From Hymenobacter telluris (GTDB lineage: Bacteria > Bacteroidota > Bacteroidia > Cytophagales > Hymenobacteraceae): DNA of 64,000 nucleotides. Numbering within the stretch: the stretch's first letter is position 1; every line of letters starts with the position of its first letter. The notes beneath the pieces are model-generated. The model saw only the letters and a program-made list of their open reading frames with translations, had not been told where the DNA came from and did not search any database. Positions 59,301 through 64,000 of the stretch are shown one piece after another. The stretch is taken from NCBI RefSeq assembly GCF_017313265.1, contig NZ_JAFLQZ010000012.1:62001-126000 (forward strand), given 5' to 3'. A program made the translations under genes and the position numbers.

Positions 59301-59575
59301 ACCGGTTTTCGAACCGCTTCTTGGAAGATGGCACCTACGTGCGCTTGAAAAACCTCACCCTGGCGTACAACATTCCGGGTACCCTCACCCAGAAAGCTAA
59401 AGTCAGTGCGCTGCGGGTATATGTAACCGGCCAGAACTTAATCACCTGGACCGACTACTCGGGCTACGACCCGGAAGTGAGTGCCGATCCTTTCTCCAAC
59501 ACCGGTTTCGGCCGCGACTTCGGGGTGTACCCGCAGTCACGCACCTACACCGTGGGTCTGAACGCCACTTTCTAA
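56357..59575 (+). CDS. susC: SusC/RagA family TonB-dependent outer-membrane transporter 2
   Basis: 1072 residues. The N-terminal signal region runs to about 35 (ILLSGAALAHPVAK). A carboxypeptidase-regulatory-like domain follows (about 68-145, VSGRIVDAKGEGLPGVTVVVDGTTLGSATDASGNF), then DEVVVVGYGSQSRQELTTSVTSV, plug (FDQALQGQAPGVQVTSPTGAPGAGINVRIRGNASVN...PLYVIDGVP) and barrel ending VYVTGQNLITWTDYSGYDPE...VGLNATF. It is clearly related to but distinct from susC-1 in the same window. With susD-2 it forms a second importer, probably for a different oligosaccharide of the same glucan, perhaps beta-1,6-linked given the GH30 genes that follow. Confidence 0.96.
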   Translation: MPFSLQFPHGSRPLRRLVLTPAVGSILLSGAALAHPVAKSAPLLPNSPTAAANNSFNAFLVDSPVSGRIVDAKGEGLPGVTVVVDGTTLGSATDASGNFTIPNVPAGPHTLVVSSVGFTTKRVAITVVEGQPTQVAATTLSEDTQALDEVVVVGYGSQSRQELTTSVTSVGAQQLARQPVAGFDQALQGQAPGVQVTSPTGAPGAGINVRIRGNASVNLNGSPLYVIDGVPVLPAYDQELAVGGQRPNPLNALNPADIESIDVLKDGAAAAIYGLRATNGVVVITTKKGKLGKPQVGLSVYYGKQTLRKKIDLLNSRQFAEYYNEALANAGGTPAFSSTQLDNLPFDTDWQDEIYRTAAIQSYQLNLSGATELTRYYVSGGFFKQDGISLNSGFDRYNFKINVDQKLGQRFRTGTNLNLSRTSTNGSVRSELGAGNSGTVLGALAQIPTIPVRTSTGAYGVNPFQAFDNPVGNLLETSNIANIYQAIGNVYGELDIISNLTLRSSLGIDFRTQNENEFITRDYPGTSNADPATRGSGRTGNNQQVTWLWENTLTYHPTLGEKHDLTLLAGQSMQEYDRVTSSASGRGYPSNAVPYLVAVSQFNKPSSFQDQWGLVSYFARAIYNYDRRYLATLSVRADGSSRFSNDNKIGYFPALGLGWRISEESFFPQAAALSDLKLRASVGATGNQEIYTYARYSQYATGYNYQNGGSILGGIGPNVIGNQDVKWETTYQYNGGLDLGMFENRLTFTADVYLKKTSDVLTNVPIPLSTGSQDLSIIQNVGNIENKGVELGLVTTNVQAQDNGFGWTTNLNFTLNRNKVTDLGTIVNDQGVGVPRTIIDGSRITQVGAPLGSFYGYVTDGIFQSQDEVRASATQPNAAPGDIRFRDLNGDGQINDRDRTIIGNPNPKSIAGVTNNFTYKGLELSVFFQGSFGNDIYNQNRQTLEGMSDPLNQTTRVLERWTPNNRDTDVPRAVRNDPNQNNRFSNRFLEDGTYVRLKNLTLAYNIPGTLTQKAKVSALRVYVTGQNLITWTDYSGYDPEVSADPFSNTGFGRDFGVYPQSRTYTVGLNATF

Positions 59576-59585
59576 CCGATTTCGG

Positions 59586-59614
59586 CGGGGAGTTGGCCGC
59601 TTGTCGGCTCCCCG
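59586..59614 (+). promoter_or_regulatory. Intercistronic hairpin between susC-2 and susD-2
   Basis: CGGGGAG pairs with CTCCCCG over a 15-base loop in the 63-base gap. There is no T-run, so it is more likely to protect or modulate the mRNA than to end it. The effect is inferred. Confidence 0.4.
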
Positions 59615-59638
59615 GTCCACTCCCTTCTTACTTTCCCC

Positions 59639-61117
59639 ATGAAAAAGATATTCATTCCTGTTTTCGCGCTGTCCCTTATGATGTCGGGTTGCGACATCCT
59701 GGACAAACAGCCCCTTTCCTCAATTGCCCCCGAGAATTTTTTTAAGTCGGCCGATGATGCTGAAGCAGGCCTGACGGCCGCTTACGACGCTTTGCAAGGC
59801 ACCGGCCTCTACAGCCAGGATTTGGTAGTAGTGGGCGAAATGCCCTCTGACAACTGCACTAGTGCCAACGGTGACGTTATTAATCTGGAAAATATCACCT
59901 GGAATTCCTCGACCAGCCAGGTATACAACGTGTACCGCGACTCTTACATTGGCATCAACCGGGCCAACGCGGTGCTGAAGTATGTGCCGGCTATTGCTAT
60001 GCCGGAAGCGCGCCGCAACCAGATTCTGGGCGAGGCGCGCTTCTTACGAGCCTTGCATTTCTTCAACCTAGTGAAACTCTACGGTGGTGTACCCTTGCGC
60101 CTGGAGCCTACTGAAAATGCGTCGGCGGAAGTGCTGAATCTGCCTCGCGCTACGGCCGACGACGTATACAACCAAGTGGTGCTAGACTTAACTACGGCTG
60201 AGCCATTAGTAGCCACTTCCAATTCCACACGGGTTACGCAGAGAGCCGTTAATGCACTGCTGTCCCGAGTGTATCTGTATCAGCGGCAGTGGAGCCTGGC
60301 CCAGGCGGCAGCCGCTAAGGCTCTGGCTGGCGGGGCTACGCTGGCTACCAGCTTCAAGAGCCTGTTCCCGGCCGACAACAAAGCGGAGTCGATATTCGAG
60401 GTGCAAAACTCAGGCTCGGCCGATGGCAACAACATCCTACCCGACTTGCTGCTGCCTTCGCCACCGGCTACGTATTCCTTTCCGAAATTCAACATTCCAA
60501 CGCTGTTCCGGCCAGCGGCCACGGCCCAATCCACCGACCTGACAGCCGTAGTAGACACCATAAATGACCGGCGCTGGAGCTACCAAGGCACCACCAATGC
60601 CGGCCGCGACCATGGCAGCTACGTGGACGGCGGGCGGGGCACCGGCAACGACGATGGCCCCTTCGTGTACAAATGGCCCGGCAGCCCCAACAGCTTCAAC
60701 TCGCCCGACAACACCTACGTGCTACGCTTGGGCGAGGTGTATTTGAACTACGCCGAAGCGGCCAACGAGCAAAGCGGCCCCAGCGCTGACGTGCTCAGCC
60801 GCCTGAACGCCATTCGGCAGCGCGCGGGCCTGGCTGCTCTCACGGCTGCCTCGCCGCAGTACGCCAGCAAGCAGGCCATGCGCCAGGAAATCGACCGGCA
60901 GCGCCGGCTGGAACTGGCCTTCGAGGGGGAGCGGTGGTACGACCTGCTGCGCTACGCCCGCCACGAGCAAGCCGACCCTACCGCCGACCACGCCACTACG
61001 GCGCTGGACATTATCCGCCAAAAGCGCCCCACGGCCGACGTAAACTACCTGCTGTTCCCGATTCCGCTTAACGAGTTGAACAACAACCCGCAGGTAACGC
61101 AGAACCCCGGCTATTAA
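59639..61117 (+). CDS. susD: SusD/RagB family nutrient-binding lipoprotein 2
   Basis: 492 residues with lipobox MMSGC (Cys18). Family features are DILDKQPLSSIAPENFFKSADDAEAGLTAAYDALQ, YIGINRANAVLKYVPAIAMPEARRNQILGEARFLRALHFFNLVKLYGGVPL, and the C-terminal RQRRLELAFEGERWYDLLRYARHEQ and LLFPIPLNELNNNPQVTQNPGY. It is the substrate-binding lid for SusC-2, anchored on the outer leaflet. It follows susC-2 by 63 bases. Confidence 0.96.
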   Translation: MKKIFIPVFALSLMMSGCDILDKQPLSSIAPENFFKSADDAEAGLTAAYDALQGTGLYSQDLVVVGEMPSDNCTSANGDVINLENITWNSSTSQVYNVYRDSYIGINRANAVLKYVPAIAMPEARRNQILGEARFLRALHFFNLVKLYGGVPLRLEPTENASAEVLNLPRATADDVYNQVVLDLTTAEPLVATSNSTRVTQRAVNALLSRVYLYQRQWSLAQAAAAKALAGGATLATSFKSLFPADNKAESIFEVQNSGSADGNNILPDLLLPSPPATYSFPKFNIPTLFRPAATAQSTDLTAVVDTINDRRWSYQGTTNAGRDHGSYVDGGRGTGNDDGPFVYKWPGSPNSFNSPDNTYVLRLGEVYLNYAEAANEQSGPSADVLSRLNAIRQRAGLAALTAASPQYASKQAMRQEIDRQRRLELAFEGERWYDLLRYARHEQADPTADHATTALDIIRQKRPTADVNYLLFPIPLNELNNNPQVTQNPGY

Positions 61118-61536
61118 CCGCTTTGCACAGCGCTCCGGTGGCCGCGTGGCTGCCGGAGCCTTCCGCGGCACAAGTTGCCCGGCTACGGTTTGGAAGTTTC
61201 CGGTTGTTTCTTAACCGTAGTGCTTTTTATGTCGGCGCCGATTGGTTGGCAAGCCCACCAACAAATACGCTTTACCCGGTGTGTGGTAAGCGTATAGGGC
61301 CAGCCGCACGAGCGTAAAGGGCCACTTGCAAGGCTTGTTTTCCGCTGTGCCGCGCTGATATATTTGATTGACTTCTGCCTACGGATTGACCGTTTGGCTT
61401 TGCACTTCGGCGCTTTCTCTTGCCGTGCGGTGCGTTTTAATGGCGCTTCCACTTGCCCTCTTCTTTCCTGGGTTGCTTTGCTTGTAGCAGTGGCTATAAG
61501 CTGGTTGCCGGTTGGCTTTTCCTTTCCACCCTTTGC
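61118..61536. other. Control region upstream of the GH30 genes
   Basis: About 420 gene-free bases between susD-2 and the first GH30 gene. They contain operator copy 3 (61279-61297) within a larger dyad (61265-61295). No obvious terminator follows susD-2, so read-through is possible. No other feature was seen. Confidence 0.65.
61265..61297 (+). promoter_or_regulatory. Beta-glucan operator motif, copy 3, within a dyad (GH30 genes)
   Basis: GTGTGTGGTAAGCGTATAG at 61279-61297 equals copy 2 over 19 bases. Here the left side also carries ATACGCTTTACC (61265-61276), the reverse complement of GGTAAGCGTAT plus one T, giving an inverted pair 8 bases apart. It is 239 bases before the GH30 start and in the sense orientation. 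Confidence 0.75.
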
Positions 61537-62961
61537 ATGACTTTCCTTTCCAAATCCACCCTTTCGCTGGCGCTGCTACTTGCCCTGAGCTTGGGCGCAG
61601 CGGGCCAAAAGAAGCCTGCCAACCAGGCCAAAGGCGCGGCGGCGTTCTGGCTGACCAACCCCGATAAATCGGTGCTGTTTAAGGCGCAAACCGCTCCGGC
61701 CTGGAGCACGGCGGCTCCGCAAACTGGTACGCCGGTTATTGATATCGACGAGAAACAGACCTTCCAGACCATTGATGGGTTTGGCTACTGCCTGACCGGC
61801 GGCAGCGCGGAGCTGCTGCACCGCATGGGTGCCAAGGAGCGCCAAGCTTTACTGCACGAGCTGTTCGCCACCGATGGCAACAATATTGGGGTAAGCTACC
61901 TGCGCCTGAGCATTGGGGCCTCGGACCTCGATGCCAAGGTGTTCAGCTACGACGACCTGCCCGAAGGCCAGACCGACCCTACGCTGGCCAAGTTCAGCCT
62001 CGCCCCCGACCAGGCGCACCTGATTCCGGTACTCAAGGAAATCCTGGCCATCAACCCGCGCATCAAGATTCTCGGTTCGCCCTGGTCGCCACCAACCTGG
62101 ATGAAAACCAACAACAGCTCGAAAGGCGGGTCCCTGAAGCCGGAGTTTTATGATGCCTACGCCCGCTACTTCGTGAAGTACATCCAGGGCATGAAGGCGC
62201 AGGGCATCCGCATTGATGCCGTGACGGTGCAAAACGAGCCGCTGCACCCCGGCAACAACCCCAGCCTGCTCATGCTGGCCGAGCAGCAGGCCGAATTCGT
62301 GAAGAAAAACCTCGGCCCCTCGTTTAAGGCGGCGAAGCTAGATACGAAAATCATTGTGTACGACCACAACGCCGACCGGCCCGATTATCCGCTCACCATC
62401 CTCCACGACCCCGAAGCCCGCAAGTACGTGGATGGCTCGGCGTTCCACCTCTACGCCGGCCCCATCGATACCCTGAGCAAGGTGCACGACGCCTACCCCG
62501 ACAAGAACATCTACTTCACTGAGCAATGGGTGGGCTCGAAAAGCAGCTTCGCCGACAACCTGCCCTGGCACGTGCGCACGCTCATCATCGGGGCTACCCG
62601 CAACTGGGCGCGCACGGTGCTGGAGTGGAACCTGGCCGCTGATCCACAGCAAAACCCGCACACGCCGGGCGGCTGCACCGAGTGCCGCGGCGCCCTCACG
62701 CTCGATGGCAATTCCGTGACCCGCGAAGATGCTTACTACATCATTGCGCACGCCAGCAAGTTTGCCCGGCCCGGCTCGGTGCGCATTCAGTCTACCCCTT
62801 CCAAAACGCTGCCCAACGTGGCCTTCAAAGCGCCTAACGGGCAGAAAGTGGTGATTGTGCAGAACAACGCCGCCACGCCCCAAACCTTCAGCCTGCGCTA
62901 CCAAGGCAAGCTCCTGACGTCGGCGCTGAAGCCGGGCGCCGTGGGCACCTACGTGTGGTAG
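61537..62961 (+). CDS. GH30 family beta-glucanase, secreted (probable beta-1,6-glucanase)
   Basis: 474 residues from the ATG at 61537, with signal peptide MTFLSKSTLSLALLLALSLGAAGQ and no lipobox. The GH30 barrel has DGFGYCLTGGSAELLHRM near the start, acid/base Glu234 in VTVQNEPLHPGNN and nucleophile Glu329 in IYFTEQWVGS. The beta domain ends VAFKAPNGQKVVIVQNNA...LRYQGKLLTSALKPGAVGTYVW. Bacterial enzymes of this type in glucan loci usually cut beta-1,6-glucan or remove beta-1,6 branches; glucosylceramidase activity is the other family option. A TTG at 61453 is in frame but would mask the signal peptide. Confidence 0.93.
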   Translation: MTFLSKSTLSLALLLALSLGAAGQKKPANQAKGAAAFWLTNPDKSVLFKAQTAPAWSTAAPQTGTPVIDIDEKQTFQTIDGFGYCLTGGSAELLHRMGAKERQALLHELFATDGNNIGVSYLRLSIGASDLDAKVFSYDDLPEGQTDPTLAKFSLAPDQAHLIPVLKEILAINPRIKILGSPWSPPTWMKTNNSSKGGSLKPEFYDAYARYFVKYIQGMKAQGIRIDAVTVQNEPLHPGNNPSLLMLAEQQAEFVKKNLGPSFKAAKLDTKIIVYDHNADRPDYPLTILHDPEARKYVDGSAFHLYAGPIDTLSKVHDAYPDKNIYFTEQWVGSKSSFADNLPWHVRTLIIGATRNWARTVLEWNLAADPQQNPHTPGGCTECRGALTLDGNSVTREDAYYIIAHASKFARPGSVRIQSTPSKTLPNVAFKAPNGQKVVIVQNNAATPQTFSLRYQGKLLTSALKPGAVGTYVW

Positions 62962-63001
62962 CTGCTGGCCCATTTCACTCTTTTCTTATTGCTCTTGCGC
63001 T

Positions 63002-64000
63002 ATGAAAAACTTGGATTCTGTAGTTGCCCGTTTTGCGCTAGCCCTGGTGCTAGGGGGTGCCGTTGTGGGCTGCGGCGACAAAAACTCGCCCGATCCCACT
63101 CCCCCACCGCCCCCGCCGCCGGTGGAGCCCGCGGGCCCGTCGCAAGTGGCGTTGTGGCTGACCACGGCCAACCGGTCCTCGCTGTTCAGCAAGAGCACCT
63201 TGGCGTTGAACTTCAAAACGGCTGTGGGTCAGAATCCGACCATCAGCGTCGATACCACCCAAACCTACCAGACCATCGACGGCTTCGGCTACACCCTGAC
63301 CGGTGGCAGCGCCCAACTCCTCAACCAGATGGCCGCCACTGACCGGACCGCGCTGCTGCGGGAGCTATTCGCCACCGACGCCAGCAACATCGGCACCAGC
63401 TACCTGCGCATCAGCATTGGGGCTTCCGACCTGGACGCCAGCGTGTTCACCTACGACGACACCGCCCAGCCCGACCCCACGCTGGCCCAATTCAGCATTG
63501 CGCCCGATAAGGTGAACCTGGTACCGGTGCTCAAGGAAATCCTGGCTATCAACCCCAACATCAAAATCCTGGGCTCCCCCTGGACGGCGCCGACTTGGAT
63601 GAAAACCAACAATAGCTACATCGGTGGCTCCTTGAAACCGGAATACTACGCCGCGTATGCGCAATACTTCGTGAAATACCTGCAAGCCATGCAGGCCGAG
63701 GGCATTCGGGTGGACGCGGTGACGCTGCAAAACGAACCACTCAACCCCAACAACAACCCTAGCATGCTGATGACGGCCACCGAACAGGCCACGTTCATCA
63801 AGAACAACGTGGGGCCGGCGTTGCAGGCGGCGGGGCTGACCACCAAAATCATCCTCTACGACCACAACCTCGACGTGCCCGAGTACCCGCTCACGGTGCT
63901 GCGCGACAACCAGGCCAGCCAGTACGTAGATGGCTCGGCATTCCACCTCTACGCCGGCAATATTTCGGCCATGAGTGCGGTGCACGATGCCTTCCCGAGC
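63002..64000 (+). CDS. GH30 family beta-glucanase, lipoprotein, 3' end beyond the window
   Basis: The first 333 codons; the frame stays open to the right edge. The lipobox is AVVGC followed by GDKNSPDP and a proline run (PPPPPPP) as linker. The catalytic domain is closely similar to the upstream GH30 protein: DGFGYTLTGGSAQLLNQM, SYLRISIGASDLDASVF, ILGSPWTAPTWMKTNNS, and acid/base Glu245 in VTLQNEPLNPNNN. The nucleophile Glu would lie just past the edge, after SAMSAVHDAFPS. It is a tandem paralogue 40 bases after the first gene, but anchored to a membrane, probably at the cell surface. Confidence 0.93.
   Translation, partial: MKNLDSVVARFALALVLGGAVVGCGDKNSPDPTPPPPPPPVEPAGPSQVALWLTTANRSSLFSKSTLALNFKTAVGQNPTISVDTTQTYQTIDGFGYTLTGGSAQLLNQMAATDRTALLRELFATDASNIGTSYLRISIGASDLDASVFTYDDTAQPDPTLAQFSIAPDKVNLVPVLKEILAINPNIKILGSPWTAPTWMKTNNSYIGGSLKPEYYAAYAQYFVKYLQAMQAEGIRVDAVTLQNEPLNPNNNPSMLMTATEQATFIKNNVGPALQAAGLTTKIILYDHNLDVPEYPLTVLRDNQASQYVDGSAFHLYAGNISAMSAVHDAFPS

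Noticed and set aside
1..64000. CRISPR arrays, tRNA or rRNA genes
   Set aside because: I looked for regularly spaced direct repeats and for tRNA TPsiC-type GGTTCGAAT arms and saw none. The tandem repeat at 53.5 kb is coding.

Overview
The window looks like chromosome of a GC-rich Bacteroidota, most likely Hymenobacter or a close relative in Cytophagales. This is inferred from several traits: at least six secreted proteins with type IX secretion (T9SS) C-terminal sorting tails, two SusC/SusD pairs, DUF4270 and kelch lipoproteins, promoters with a TAnnTTTG -7 element, and many long intergenic inverted repeats. No rRNA, tRNA, CRISPR array, prophage or intact insertion sequence was seen.

Layout. 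1-5.2 kb is housekeeping: a partial CCA-adding enzyme, a small lipoprotein, threonylcarbamoyl-AMP synthase, methylmalonyl-CoA epimerase, and an iron-sulfur operon (iscS, iscU, an unknown 136-aa protein, an IscA-type protein) interrupted by two inverted repeats. 5.2-12.5 kb holds three large T9SS surface proteins. 13.4-19.2 kb holds a lipoprotein/ATP-grasp pair, an overlapping kelch/DUF4270 lipoprotein pair, murI and a small unknown gene. 19.5-25.1 kb holds a five-PAS hybrid histidine kinase and an ABC-F ATPase. 25.6-36.7 kb is mixed: a T9SS-exported GH16 laminarinase, small unknown genes, a DMT transporter, hppD, two T9SS proteins and a phosphosugar mutase.

36.7 kb to the right edge is a large polysaccharide utilisation locus, probably for laminarin-like beta-1,3/beta-1,6-glucans. 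It comprises two GH16 enzymes, a PKD glycan-binding lipoprotein, SusD, SusC, a membrane regulator, a GH5 glucanase, a GH3 beta-glucosidase, a divergent hybrid two-component regulator with a sugar-binding-protein sensor, a PfkB sugar kinase, a second SusC/SusD pair, and two tandem GH30 glucanases (the second cut by the window edge). The expected flow is: surface GH16/GH30/GH5 cut the glucan, SusCD imports oligosaccharides, and GH3 and the kinase finish the job.

Two observations stand out. First, the membrane regulator (44931-46946) is a 7TMR-DISM receptor fused in frame to the N-terminal zinc ribbon and helix-turn-helix of an IS1595-type transposase; it stops just where the catalytic domain would begin. 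Second, a motif TGTGTGGTAAGYGTATA lies upstream of susC-1, the GH5-regulator operon and the GH30 genes, always in the same orientation to the gene, with a weaker copy before the distant GH16 gene. I propose, as inference, that the transposase-derived domain reads this motif as the operator of a beta-glucan regulon.
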